A DNA stretch of 64,000 bases, taken from Todiramphus chloris collaris (lineage: Eukaryota; Chordata; Aves; Coraciiformes; Alcedinidae). Location of the stretch: positions 5,695,748-5,759,747 of the forward strand of contig JANVCC010000270.1 of the NCBI GenBank assembly GCA_025345505.1, given 5' to 3'. Position 1 is the stretch's first letter; each line of letters starts with the position of its first letter. The notes under the pieces are model-generated. The model had not been told where the DNA came from. It worked only from the letters and a program-made list of their open reading frames with translations, and made no database searches. Positions 47,861 through 60,800 of this stretch are shown here, in pieces. Both the position numbers and the translations under genes were made by a program.

Positions 47861-48428
47861 GCTCACCTTTCCAGGCTGGTCACCAGCCCCGCGGGTTGGT
47901 TGTTTGTTTTTTTTTTCTCCTCCATCTTAATCTCTTTTCCCTTTCATCCTTTTCTTTGTTTCTAGTGCTTTGTTTCAAGTGTTTGGTCGTTGCATTGCTT
48001 GTGCTGCAGCGCAGGAACTCAATTTACTGTGTGCAAGAACACGTATGCTACTTTTCAGGGCTCTGACACCGGAGAGCTGTGACTCTGTATTGAATTGTAG
48101 GCAGCTGCTTTTTCAGATGGGAACTTCAGGGAGTTAGCGTGGCTCCGACGATTAATTTAAATCTTCTCTGCCAAGTTCATATTCTCCAGCATCTCTCCTC
48201 TTCTTTGCTGCCCGAGGGCTTCTGGTACTCCTGTAACACAGATACTAAAGGGGCCTGGATTGCTTTTCCTTGAACTTCAGGAATTATTCAAGTCACCTTA
48301 TCAAGATAATTCAATAAGGTCTTCCTGTTCCAAATCACCCAGTTGAATGGCCTGCGATGTCTGTTCCTTCCGTTCCTTTCTTCCTGCCTTCCTTCCTCCT
48401 CCTTCTTCTCCGTTCCTTTACACCAGTT

Positions 48429-48473
48429 CTAATTATTTGACGCTCAAATGATAAATGAGTTTCAAATAATTAG
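48429..48473. repeat. Compact 45-nt hairpin with homeodomain-type stem
   Basis: CTAATTATTTGA at 48429-48440 is perfectly complementary to TCAAATAATTAG at 48462-48473. After a 2 x 2 internal mismatch (cg against tt), CTCA at 48443-48446 pairs with TGAG at 48456-48459, leaving a 9-nt loop (aatgataaa). The stem contains TAATTA, a homeodomain core, in both arms. It follows a pyrimidine microsatellite and precedes a tataaagg word at 48480. Confidence 0.8.
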
Positions 48474-51400
48474 AGGTGGTATAAAGGCCCACAGCCAGGA
48501 GATTTACGCCAGCCGAGCCGGCCAAACAAAGAGCCTTCTGTGGGTATCGTTTTTCTCTCCGAGCTTTGAAGCCCTGTTCTGCTGTCTCCACCTTCAAAGA
48601 GCTCTATCATTTTTAACCCACATAATTTTATTTCCCTTTTTCATACCTGGGCAATGTCACAGGCCCTTATTAAGGAGCAGACCAAATGTCAAAGTTTTGT
48701 TGTAAATCAGCAGGAAGCCAGTAACAAGTAGGGGTGAGAGGGCTCAAGGGAGGCCTTGTGCAAGGACCCAAGTCAGATGTGTTGCCAATTCATTAGAAAG
48801 GAGAGCTGTAAAAGATAAACCACCTCCAACTTTCGTTAGGACAACTTAGTAACAATAACAACGCTGGATTACTTCTGCGTGGGCCCCTGGCCAGACCAGT
48901 CCTGTCATCTGGAAATAAAGGCAAACCTGCCCAACTTCTGCAAGGTTCTTGTCTGCTGCTAAATCGCTTGTGAAAATGTATGAATTTTTCAAGTCAGGTA
49001 AATAAATGTGTGTCCAGGGCAAGGACATGCTGAGAAAAGACCTCTGAGAGAGAATACGTTATTAACAATTCTTCCTTTCTCTTACTCCCCTGTTGACTCC
49101 GTATAAACTTTGTAAGGAGCCAGACCTGCCCTATCATAAAAGAACTCAGCTGAAAGCCCTGCTCCTTCCCTCCGAGGCTCACGTGGGGCTTCGAGTTCTC
49201 TCTGTGAAGCGCTTCTGCTGAATCAGACTGATGTTTTGCTTGCTGCTGTCTAAAAACAGAAAGACAAATTACAATGCAAAGCTCAAGTGAAACCCTTTTT
49301 TTTTTGTTTTTTTTTGTCTTCAGAGCAGGCCCTTCAGCTATGCGCTTGCATTTGGTGTGTGACTGCGTGAGGGGAGGGAGGCTGAAGCTGGGGAGGTGGG
49401 TTTTGCACACAAGTACTTTGGTGCAGACCTGTGGAAACTCTTCCTTTCTCTGGGGAAGCCTCGTGGGCTTTCTGGTTCCAGTGATGGTAATGGCATAAAT
49501 TCCTGTAATGCAACTTTTCTGCAAAAACTAAGGTGAAAGGCCACGATTGATGTTTAGGGGAATGCCTAACGAGATTTCCCATACCTCATCTGAGGAAATA
49601 AGTGAGGATGGCTTCAGCTTCTTAGACAGGATGGCAGGATGTGTGCCCAGTGATCACACTGGCTCTTTCCCTTAGGGCATTTGCTTTGGTTTTCTGTCTG
49701 GTTCTTTGGTTTTTTGCCTGTAGGTTTGTTAGCATATGTGCCAGGTTCTCCCTCCAAAGCCTTTTGTAGATGTGCTGAGTGTGGCGCTGCTTTGCTGCAG
49801 CGTGGGAGAGGCCACTGCCTGCTGCAGGATAGGGGTCAGTGGCTATTGGTATTTTCGTGGTGAAAAAAGTGTGTCTTAAGTTAAAAGAGTTTATTTCTCT
49901 ATAGCACTTTTCTACCGTGACCTGCATTGCTTTGCCAGCTGCTAGAAAATCAGAACTGAGAGCAGTGACTTTGCGAGAGGGATGCATCCTCACTCCTCCT
50001 CCGGGATGAAGCCACAAACTGCCTCTCAGTTGGTCTGGAAATGCTGTGTTTACGCAGCTTAGCACAGGAACACAACCAGGGCTTTTCCTCTCATTTTTCA
50101 GCCAGGAGGGATGAGCAACCACACATCGATACGGTGACAGAAATAGAGCATTTGTGAATGTTGACTGAAACACGGGCACTATGCACAACGGTTTCGATCC
50201 CAGCGAAACCATTGCCATGAAGATGAGCCATCAGCGTTTGATGGACATCATCACTTTAAATCCTTTAGTAGAGTTGGGGAGCTGTATGACCAGGCAGACA
50301 GTTGAATGAAGCAAAGATGAACCTCTGTTTTCAGACACAGCAATTTAATAGCCTGTTGCTTTGGCATACAAAACTATGGAATCTGGAGAGAATGCAAGAC
50401 AACACTATAAACTAGAACAGGCAGAGTGTTTCTTTCTAGACAGTGCAAGAAATCCAATGAACACAAAAAAAAGAAGAAAGTTCTCCTAAAACAAACCTGT
50501 TAGAGGATAACTGTGAAAAGAAACCTAAATTGTAAAACACAAAAAAAAAAAGGAATCAAAGTCAGGGGCCTATGATTAGCCTGTGAACTCTGCTGAAATC
50601 AAGAATTAATTTCACCCCAGGGAAGGGATGGAGCAGCCTGGCAAACTACACCTGCACAGAGGAGGCAGTGGTGATAAGGTAGAGGAGAAAGGGATAAAAA
50701 AAGGTGGGGGGGGGGGAATCTAATGCCACACTGGGAATACTGCTGCCTTCCTTGGGAAAGTTATCCTATACTTTCCACGGCTGAACTACGTGTCCCAGTA
50801 AAGGGCTGATTTGCCACAACTTTGTTGTGTGGCTCAACTGTCTGTGCCACACTTAACTGTTCAACAGTTGCAGTTTTATAAATGATGAAGCTCCAAGAAA
50901 GGTCATTTGGTTGCACAACGACTTACGAGCAGTGTTAATTAAACCCCTTATTGAGCCTGGCTCTCAATCTCCAAACCCTTTGCTGGGGTGATGTCCTGTC
51001 AGTTATCTTGAGGGGTACCCAGGGGGGGTCTCTAAAGTGTCCGTGTCTGGCAGACACTGCAAACACCATCACTGAATTAGGGTTTCTGTGAGCTGCTGTG
51101 CAAGCACAAGACCACCCTGGCAAGGTGTGATCTGAAAAAAATAGGAGGACACCGAGGAAGTTTTATTAACAGAGCAGTGCAAAATGATTTTTAACTCAGA
51201 AGTTTTTGTAATCTTGGCCAAACACATTTACAGCATCCAGCTCGTTCTCTAGTTAGGTGGTCTGGAGACTCAATTCATCCCGGGGGCCAAAATATGAAAT
51301 ATTTGGGAATTCTGGCAGACTCCTTGCAACAGTTCAAACTCCTTGTTTATCTCGCAGGGTTTCTTTGCATAATGAATGGGAAGGGTTGAAATAAACACAG

Positions 51401-52168
51401 TGATGTTTAAAATAATAGAGTGGCTGGGATCGAGACATTACTGACCCCCATTTAAATTTTCAGCAACCTGGCAGAGTGGTTGCTGTAGAGATAATAGTGC
51501 TTTATGGGTTGGCTGTGTGTCCAAGAGCTGTCTTTCTGCTTGTGGCATCACTTGTAGCCTTTCCAGGCTCAACTCCTGCCCAAGTCTGGGGTTTTTGAGC
51601 TCAAAGTGCTACTTCTCTTGCCCTCACAGCAGACAGTGGGTACCCCAGACAAGAGATCCATGGCAAATTCAGCCTCTTGCCAATTCAAGACAAACTTTCT
51701 GTAATATTTTCCAAGTCAGTGGAGGTGGACTGATTTTGGTTATGGACAAAGAAGTGTCAAAAAATGCTCAGCTTCTTTGGGGACGTGTACAAGGCACCCA
51801 CGAGGCTACACACAGCTTAGCTCAGATGCACAGGGGGAACACATAGCAGCCTTCTGGGTCCTCACAGAACAAAGGGAGTTTATTCCTGGCACCAGCAAAC
51901 AGTGTCCTTCCTGCACAACTTTTGCCCTCAGCATTGCCCTCCTGCTCATGGGGTTTCCATGCAAAAGGGACAGATCTATTATTCTTTAAGTCACTGTCAG
52001 GGGGACAGGGGTCCTCTTGCCTCTTTGATGTCCAGGTGCTTGGGCTGTTGGTAAGCGGGGACTCAAGCATCTTTGTTTTCAATTACTTTCCTTCAACTGA
52101 AAGGGAGTTTCAGTACTGGTTTTGAATGTACAGAAAACCATACAGTACAGTTTTAATACAGATCTGAT

Positions 52169-52222
52169 AGGCCAAATTCTGTTCAGACTTTGATGTGTGT
52201 GTGCACACTGTGTAAATCAGCA
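52169..52222. repeat. Trace of the palindromic sauropsid repeat
   Basis: The order 'ggccaaattctgttcagact' then 'cacactgtgtaaatcagcat' matches half of the palindromic MITE-like repeat also seen at 19667 and 61013. Only about 54 bases are recognisable. Confidence 0.4.
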
Positions 52223-55164
52223 TGAAACGTGGCTCGCTCGCTCTGCTTATTCACAAGCCCAGTGATAGATACGTTCTGCATCCAGGGAGAGAATCAACAA
52301 CTTGCATATGCATCCAGGGATTTAGCTAAGCACGTTGCCACGTACAGGCACCAGAGCTCACGTACCCAGCCTGGGTTCTAAGTGCACAATTAATGGCAGC
52401 TCCTTGCCAGATTTTTCCCTTGCAAGGAAATGAAATTATTTCCAAAATTGCAAATGAATAATTAATGTTCTACCAAGAAATTAGTGTCATCCTCGAAGTG
52501 CTCTGAGGTAGCCCCTGATGCTGCAAACAACTGGATCCTCATGTAAAGCAGGTTGCAGGTTCAGGGCATTCCTTGCCATGTCAAATAATCATTAGCTTTT
52601 CAACGATATCAGGGGAATCTTTTTTTTTTCCTGTTCATTTTTGTGCACTGTAGGGCACTTAGATGCTCATTAATATACATGTCCCTTCCAATTTCACTCT
52701 CATTTGCACTATGTTAACAGCTACTTTTTCATCTTTGCTCAGACAAACGATAGCCTTTGTAACCAGGAATAAAATTAGTCGCAAATGGAAACCTGTTTTA
52801 ATGAGGCCAAATTGTTATTTAACTCCAAATGTGTACAATATTTTTTTTTTCTCTAAATCTCCTTTAATTCCTCCCTAGTATTAATTATATCTTGTCATAA
52901 ACAGGCCTCAGAAATTCCTCTTCCTCCAGAATAGTTCAAAATAGAGCCTTATGCCAGAGCACCCTACTAATAAGGTAAAATAAGGAGGGGTGGGGAAAAG
53001 CTCCTTTTGTCTGATTTTCCCCAAACTTCTGATTAAATTATCTGAGGCCCCTGGGATTTGTATAGGCAAATTTGGCAGCTCCCCTGTACTTACTGAGACT
53101 GTGACATAAACCAAAACTCCAAGAATGCATTATTTGTTACCAGAGTAAGTAGGTGTGAGTGACTCACACGTCAATAAGGTGCTTCTGTTACAGCTGTTTA
53201 TTAGAGGGTTTTCTTGCCTTCCATTTCTTGCTCTGCCACTGCCTCACTTCATGACCTCGGGGAAGTCTCCCCTCAAATGATGTGCACGCCTATACATCCG
53301 CACATCGGTATGTATATGACTGTATAGTTATTTCCTGCTAAAAGAATGTTTCGAAGTGCTGTAAAAGACAAAATGAAGACAACGTAGAGACTCTGCTTGT
53401 TAGGGTGTCTTCTTTATTTAACTGTAGGCATAAGCCAGAGCTACTTGAGCAACACCCAGGCAGGTACAGAGTTACCATTTTTGGGTCAACGTGAGGTTTT
53501 TAGGTGCAGGCAGATCCGAAGTAGAGACCGTCTATCATAACTCCCTTTCTCACTACCACCCCAAAACTACTTACTCACAGTAGCAACAAGAAGGTATTGT
53601 TTCCTCATTAACCCAGCAGTTCTTGCCCAGTTAGAGAAAGAATTTGGGAAACTCTGTTGTTACAGTGCCATCTGGTGATTCCCCTCTACAAGGGGGTGAA
53701 GCTCTCTCATCAGGCACTCCAGCAGCTTTATTACTGTTCTGCATTACTTAGCATACTTCCTTAGGCATCTTCTCATGCATGATTTTTTTTAATTTATTTT
53801 TTTTTAAACTCTTTAGCATTTTAATGTGTAGGAAACTTCAACAAACAGCAATCAAAACATTTTCCAAATGTACTCTTAATCAAGTTTATCAGCAGCAGTT
53901 TGATTTTAAGAAATGGAAGGCAAAGCAGTGCTAAAGAGAGTGTTTCCTTTTATCATTCATAATTCATCAGGAGCCTGATTGTGCTGGAGCTGCACCCCTG
54001 GGCAAAGGCACATGCTCTTCCTGGTAGCTAGAAAGCACTGTAGGTATGTTGTTACCATCCCATATGTATTTGAGTGGCATCTGGCTTTTTGAAAGTGCTA
54101 AGCAAACATTATCAACTGTCGCTCCTCAGTGAGCTAGGGAAGCCTTGTCCCTGGGTTACTCATGAGAAAATAAGTTGAAGATGCTTGTTTGAGATGAGTC
54201 TTGAACAGAGGTGGGGTTAGTGCCATGGATGCCCGTTTCTCTTCTCCTGCCTGAGAGCAGGACAGGTTGTCCCTTGGGATGTACCTGTTTGGGGCATAAT
54301 GTGGTGGTGGGATGCTGCTTTGGGGCTTGGCATGGCTCTGTCATCGGCTTTTCTGTTCACTCTGCTCATTTCCCCCTTTTCAAAGCAGGAAGAATGATTA
54401 CCTTCTCTGTAAGAGTTCAGTATTTGTGTATCATGTTGTTTAACAGACAGGGATTTCCCCTGATCTGGGGGTCGTTCGAAGCTGTTCTTACATGCGGTGT
54501 GTAGTCCTCTTGCAAACCTGGAGTATGAGCTTCTGAAGCTTCAGATTCTTGTCTGAGATGTTTACATAGCTGCAATGACTGTTTCCTCCACTTCAAAACA
54601 GATCAAAACAAAAAAAATCCTCTTGCTGGCAGAAGACCAGTTTGCCCTCTAAAAACATTGTGTGTGTTTTATTAATTGAGGTGTACAAAATTCCAAACGT
54701 CGAGTTTAATTACTGAAAAGCAGTAACAAATTCCTCATTTCCCTCCCATCTTTCGGGGAAGATCAGTCTGTAGGGGAAGGAAGCCATTTCTCTGTCCAAC
54801 TTGCTGCCTTAGCCCAGAGGAAATGCAGTTCCCTCCTCTTCCTTTCAGGTGTTAACCTTTGTCTCCTCTGAAAAGTAACAGAACAGTTCATTGTGGACAT
54901 TAAGGACCATTACTGTTCAAGGCCAGCTCTTTTTCCTCACGGGGACTTGAGGCAAGAGATGTTTCTGGTCTTTTCCCAAATCCTTCTGGGTCTATAGGTG
55001 AGGACATCACAACTCAGTGTGACAATTCCCACTATTCCATGGAAATGGCATCCAGTTGAACATACTGTTCATATATTGTGAGCAGTATTAACCAAAGGGC
55101 ATTTCTAGAAACACATTTCCAAGAGCTAATATGAATATATGGTATATACGCTTCAAAAAGTGAA

Positions 55165-55437
55165 GAAAGCAGTCAGAAGCAAAGAAGGTGTGATATCTGC
55201 AGGCAGGGCCAACTCTGAGAAGAGTTTGCTGTTTAATTGGCCAAGTTAAACAAGATACAATTAGGGCTAACCTGGTCCCCATGGATTCATAAAGCCTTAC
55301 TTGGAAGTTTTGGGGAGATGGTGGGGAAGCAGTGGCTTTAATTGTATCTTGTTTAACTTGGCCATTTTAATGACTTACACTTCTCTGACTTGGCTTCTTT
55401 CGCAGATGTCACACCTTTGAACAGCTGACTAGCCTTT
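55165..55437. repeat. Long imperfect palindrome (inverted repeat) centred at 55301
   Basis: The 26 bases at 55238-55263 (starting tggccaagttaaacaaga) are the exact reverse complement of 55339-55364, separated by a 75-nt loop. Outside this core, symmetry persists in register. 55187-55200 pairs with 55402-55415 at 13 of 14 positions, both 101-114 nt from the centre. 55208-55215 pairs with 55387-55394 at 7 of 8. 55171-55176 pairs with 55425-55430 at 6 of 6 with a 1-nt offset. Fainter similarity may extend to about 55100 and 55500. The long eroded arms with a perfect core suggest either an ancient palindromic transposon of the MITE or Eulor kind, or an inverted duplication in which the core is under constraint. 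No coding frame fits it. Confidence 0.88.
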
Positions 55438-55844
55438 CCTTTTTTCCCCTAAGGTAAACTATTTCTATATATTAACTGCTCTGAACCAGATAGAAACCAT
55501 ATTTGTACAAGGGGGAACGGTTTCAGTTTATTATATAACCAGATATGAATAATATTTTTAATGTAATGTCTCAGGTTCTCTGCAGCTTAAATTGTGGAGA
55601 ACTAGAGAACAGAACACTGCTCTGCCAGTCAACACCAGCCAAGAAGCAACTCTGCTGCTCGTGTGGAGACTCCTTGCATCCTTCTGCTCTACCCAGGGGC
55701 AAAAGCCACTTTCTGTACTGCTCAAGTCATCCAGTGACTGAAATTACTGATGCATTAACATTTCCACCAGCAGGAGACTGTGGCAATCCAGATGTGTGCT
55801 AGAAGGTGAGCACGATGGGCTTCCTACCTGTGCCTACCTGTTAG
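55438..55844. other. Noncoding DNA between palindrome and CR1
   Basis: Holds a Cys-rich open frame (55545-55802) that ends in a stop. It has a weak acceptor-like cag before it and no supporting homology, so it is not called as a gene. Confidence 0.45.
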
Positions 55845-56032
55845 ATATGGCTGAGATGGAACAGTGGAATAGGCTCCCCAGGGAGGTGGTTGAGGCCCCA
55901 TCCCTGGAGATACTCAAGGTGAGGTTGGACAAGGCTCTGAGCAGCCTGGTGTAGTTGAGAGTGTCCCTGCTCACTGCAGGAGGACCTCTGGAGGTCCCTT
56001 CCAGCCCAAGCCATTCTATGATTCTATGAGAT
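55845..56032 (+). mobile_element. CR1 LINE 3' fragment with octamer tail
   Basis: The + strand carries 'gtggaataggctccccaggg', 'aggtggttgaggccccatcc', 'ggttggacaaggctctgag' and 'ggaggtcccttccagcccaa', then the tail 'attctatgattctatgag' ending near 56032. Only the last ~190 bp of the LINE remain. Its tail keeps two octamer units. Confidence 0.93.
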
Positions 56033-56447
56033 AGTGCTGGAAAAAGAGAGCTGGGTGTCAAACCCCGAAAATATTTAGGCTGTTCCTCCTGCTCTGCCAC
56101 ACTGCAGATTCCTCCATATGCCTGGGCTTTTACTACCCAGGTCTTCTCTGATGCTCTTCACAGTCTTTTCCTGATTAAACTGTCTCCTGTCTCCACTCAC
56201 AGCAACTGCGGGTAGTTTGGGAGATGCAGTCTAAACAGCTTAAGCTGCGGGGAAAAGTGGAAGTATGAGACTTTTGGCTAACCTCTTCCTAGGGCAATGT
56301 CTTCATCGTTGGAGGCCAGAGAAATGTTTGTCAGGGAAGACTTTGAGCACAGCTGATCCTGCCTTGGAGCAGAGCTCTGGATGAGGGTCTCTTGAGCACC
56401 ATGTAACTCTGCAGTTTTAAGATTTCTGGATAGAAGTAATTTGACCT

Positions 56448-56452
<5 letters not shown>

Positions 56453-56478
<26 letters not shown>
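56453..56478. repeat. T26 homopolymer
   Basis: Twenty-six consecutive T, the longest homopolymer seen in the window. No adjacent transposon was recognised that would make it the complement of a poly(A) tail. Confidence 0.85.
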
Positions 56479-57829
56479 GGTACAGTCTTTCTTTTCAAAG
56501 GAAAACTGATAAATGCAACCCTCTTTTTTTATGTAAGGGAATTTAAAAAATCTTTAATTTTTCTCTCTGGCTGTGTTATATAAGGGAGTGACAAATTCCC
56601 TTGCAAGAGCAGGGATCCGGTTTATCAGTTCTTCATGCCAGACACCTGGTGTGGGCCCTTTAGGGCTTAGAGTGTCATTTAAGGCTGTAGCTAAGCTGAA
56701 CTAATCACCTATGGCAGTGTTACTCCTCCCTTACCTCTCTTGTCCCCTGCTACCCATCACCTCCCATCTGGCTCTGTCTGAAGCAGCACCTCAGAGGGCT
56801 GAACCAACCCCCAGTGCTTCTTTCTTGTAGCACACTTGGTTTTCTCCCAGCTGAGCCCCTTAAACCAGCTCACCATGAGGCCAAAAGAAAGAAAAGCCAG
56901 CAGCCTGCAGATGGAAGCAACGGGGAGGGCAGAGAGGGCAGCTCCACGGGTTGCTGCAGCATCAAATAGGTCTCTTCGCAAAGTCTGGTCGATAAATTGG
57001 GCCCTGACTGTTTGGCAAAGTCCTCAAAGGTCTCTGTCCTTCTGAGCATGAAGCAAGGCTGGGCTTGCTGAATGCCCATCCATTTATTCCACGAGATGTA
57101 GGACAGAAGCAGCTCAGGATGGAAAAAAAGTGAGGTGTTTGTTCTCATCTCCAGAGTGGCTTTTTTGTCCCATGCGGCACGTCGGTCGTGTGAGCCAAAT
57201 AGCCAAAGGTAAAAGAATTTACAAGCATCACTGATGGAACTGCGTTTATAAAACCAGACTGTCTCTGGATTTTTCATTTTCTCTTCTTTTATGCCTAGGG
57301 GGAGAGGGGGGAGTAGAAGGAATTTAAATAGAAAGCTTCAGCGATTGTGAAATTTCGCACTCAAAAGTGTTCCAAAAGTTAAGATTTCTCCTGCAATGGT
57401 CAACTGGCTACGTGATAAGCAAGGAGTATTTGCTATTATTCCCTTGTGTTTTGATGGACAGGTGTGGTTTTGGGTAGATTTGTCATTCCCAACGGTCTTA
57501 CAAGAGCAATGTGTGTGGGCAGACGTGTTGCAATGAAAAAGAAAGGCCAGTATGTGTATAGTGTGTGTGTGTGCAGCTCACGTATCTCCACCAAGCCTCC
57601 CAGGAGAACGGGGTTTCATGCAGTTCTAGATGCACCTAGATAATTCAAGCCCATAGTTTTGTACCATGCTTATTCTCAGGGAGTGCTTGGTGGCAGGTTC
57701 CATTTTTGTTGAACTCAAAGTCACAGCTCCCAGCTCTTTCTATTGCCCCTCTTGTCAGTGGCAAACTTTGGGACCTGACTTAAGAGAGGAGAAGACAAGC
57801 ACCCAGCTGAAAGCTCCTGCTCGGTGTCT

Positions 57830-57858
57830 GGGAAGGGGGGAGGATGGGGAGGAGAGGG
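57830..57858 (+). other. Canonical G-quadruplex motif
   Basis: Four G runs of at least three (ggg, gggggg, gggg, ggg) with loops of 2, 5 and 6 nt on the + strand. Purine-rich sequence continues downstream to about 57985. Confidence 0.7.
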
Positions 57859-60800
57859 CTTTGAGTGCCTAGTGGTGTTCATCTCTGCTTTTTCTTTCTG
57901 TTGTTGTCCTGGTTCAGTGTATCATGAAGTGGGACGAAAGGAGAGGAGAAGGGAAAGGAGTAGAGGAGAGTGGGGGTCAGGGAAGCATCTTTCCTTTGCA
58001 CCGTTACCACCCGCTCCGGAAGGGCCTTATCTCACCAGCCCCGGATCAATTTGACTAATCTATTTTATCTCGCCATCTAATCTATCTGTTTCTGCTGAGC
58101 TATCCATCTGCCTCGTGGTATTGATCCCAACAGTTTCGTAATTGTATTTATAAAATGCCCTTTCACCCTCCTGGGAAGAGGGGTTTTGTGTAAAGGCAGA
58201 TGGGGGGGTAAGGGGTGGAAATCGCACACTCCGCTGCTCCTGATGGCAAAGCCCCCGGCACCCGCTCTAAGCCCTCCAGCCCTTCATTTCTTCCTCCTCG
58301 TGCAGCCCTTCCTCATCCCCCCAGGTTCAAATCACCGGAGACCAACGGGTAGGCCAGGGGAGCACAGGGCAGCGTGAGGCAGAGCAAAGCCCTTGGCAGA
58401 AAGTGGAGTGGTGTCCATCTCCAGCCTCTGGCAGAGGAGCTTGTTCCAAGCCAAAAATACATCTGTTTCCAACAGTCAGCTCGAGCAGGCTGAGACTGCC
58501 AGATCAACTGAGGAGGGAAAAAAAAAAAAAGGGTGAGGGAAGAAAGCAGGATATTTGTGATTTGGAAGAAAAAGGCTTTTTATCCACACACAAAGCCAAA
58601 TTTAATCCAGAGATGAGCAATGGCAACTTCCAAGCATAAACAGATCCTTAGAGATGCTCACGAACATCCTCTGGATAAATATCTGCGCGGCAACGGAGCC
58701 GCAGGAACTGGCTGCCTGGCAGAGTCCTCCGTGGTTTGTCCTGGTTCTTTCTTTTTGTCCCTGTTTAGGCAGAAACCTGTTCTCTGCGTGGGGCTGGGCA
58801 TTGTCTCAGCTGCATCTTATTTAGAAAGCAAGACCTGTTTGAGTCCTGAATTTACCTACCTTGGCCTCCACGCTTTAAGCGTGGAGAACACTAAATGCTG
58901 GCAAAGTTTTCTGCATGCTGAACGTCCATGTCTATGTCTTCTCCTCGTTTTCCATTGCTGGAATGTATCATGTCTCACCTCTGAGATATGGGGGGGGAGA
59001 GTAAAGGAGGCTGGGGTCACACGGGTCTCTGTTGACAGACTTCCTTCCAATTTCTTCATAAGCAGGAAGTGCTTTGTGATTAGCCTCACTTTTTTCATAC
59101 CAGTATAATGCTTTTAGCATCTCTTTGTTGTGCATGAAGAATCAGCTAAACGGCAGAGACCTGTCGCTTCCACTCAGTGGCATTTCCCCGTGCAAAGCAC
59201 AGGAACTTCTGAATTTCACATTGGATGGATACTGAGATTGCAAGGAACTCTGTGGGGGAAAACCCAAACGGTTCCCAGTTTGGAGCACTGGGGAAAGGTT
59301 GGTTTGCAGGGTTGCCAGAGCACCAGGATGCCTCGGGCAGCGGAACGTGTTTGCCACCCTGTGCTGCTGCTTGCTCACTAAGAGAGGGAGAGGTGGAACT
59401 GGCTGTGTTAGGAGACAGCCTTTGACTCTAGGCTGCAGCTGGGCAGCGTCCGTACGAGACTCTGCCGCGTGGTGTAACTGCTGCCTGGGGATCTGGAATG
59501 TCTTAGTTATTGCAGCAAGGCATCCTGAGCAAGCTAAAAACACTTTCAATGACCATAACACCTAAAAGCCCCTTTTAAACGCTGGCAAATTCCTTTGCTC
59601 ATGGAAAGATTCTGTACCCGTTAAGTAGCCTGTTACCCCAGTCCCCCATCTCAGCAGCACCCCAGGAGCTGGCAGCCAGCACGGAGCCAGCTATGGGTGG
59701 GGGGCTGCTGCTGAAGGGTGTCTCCAGCCCCAGAGAAGAGGGTCACAGCCCTACATCTTTTGATTACTTGATCGATCCTCAGTTATCCACCCCTCATTAG
59801 CAAGGCTGAAAGTGAGATTGTGTATAAAAACATTATTAAAATGTGCTGGTTGTCTAAAACTGGAATTTATAATGGAATTTCATAAAGTTTTATATTGACA
59901 GTGCAACACTTTAAAAGGCCGTTTCTGATTAACAAGGCTCAATATTGCTCCCCTGGTTATGTTTTAAGAGGGAGAATAAAATGCTATGGATCTTGAAACA
60001 GCTGAAATAATAATTTCCCAATATTATCAGCGGCCTTGTTGGTCGGAAAAAGTGGAGGCTGTGATCAGCAGAGCCACAGCATCTTCGCCTGGTGACTCGG
60101 CAAAGCCCGAGGGCCGCTCCCCTCCGGAGGGGATACAGATGCTGGGGTGGAACCGCTGCCAAATGACACTGTGGCTGTTCCTGCTCTTGTCTGAGCTGCG
60201 GGGACTGTGGCAGTGCCAGGCTCCCACCTGAGCCGTGTCCCACGTGCCCATGCTTGCACCACCTTTGCTGTCCCCAATGAGTCCAACAACCCCCTCGAGC
60301 TGGGAGTTAGTGTTCCAATTCTTACCACCTCTCCAGGAGACAACAGGTCAGATGTGCTGCATTTTCACCCAAGGCATCCCCTTGCCTCATGTCCTGACAG
60401 TTCACCCACAAACACCAAGAAGAGCCCGTCAGGATGCCTGAGCAAAGCTCAACCTCTCCCAACAGCAGTGTTACGGTGAAAACAACAGATTTACTGACCA
60501 AGGGGGAGAGCAGATGTAGGCAAAAAAAACCCCTCGTTACGTAGGCTGTGCGGTGGAGTTGGTGATGTTGATGCTGGGCTCTTCTCAGAGCCACTTCTGT
60601 GAGTGTGATGTGAATTGCACCCACCCAGGCACGTTGTGGAAAACGGGGATTATTTCTGATTTTGTTAGTTAGAAATCTATGGCATCCCCTGCATCCCAAT
60701 CCCACTCTTCTCTGTGCCACACATACTGAAAAACCGACAGGAATATTGGAAGTCCTCTCACTGTCATACCCATCGATTTACCTGGAGCTTTAATGGCAGG

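Larger units (their letters stand above)
47861..55164. other. Noncoding DNA, intron if the flanking exons are real
   Basis: No exon recognised in about 7.3 kb. Features: a pyrimidine stretch at 48361-48420, a compact hairpin at 48429-48473, T runs near 49297-49316, G11 at 50706-50716 and a palindromic-repeat trace at 52169-52222. The AT-rich stretch 52655-52900 is low in simple sequence and could be conserved noncoding DNA. The long - strand frame at 49622-50218 (198 codons) has no recognisable motif and no splice context. Confidence 0.5.

Noticed and set aside
49622..50218. Longest frame on the - strand, 198 codons
   Set aside because: No family motif, a composition like the surrounding DNA, overlapping frames on the other strand and no splice context.
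55406..55453. 48-bp possible microexon between ttctttcgcag and ctaag|gtaaac
   Set aside because: Both splice words look good, but the interior is itself a pyrimidine tract and the sequence is explained as the right arm of the palindrome.
55545..55802. Cys-rich 85-codon open frame with a preceding cag
   Set aside because: The acceptor tract is weak, the frame ends in a stop without a polyadenylation signal that I can see, and the peptide has no recognisable cysteine spacing. Probably chance.
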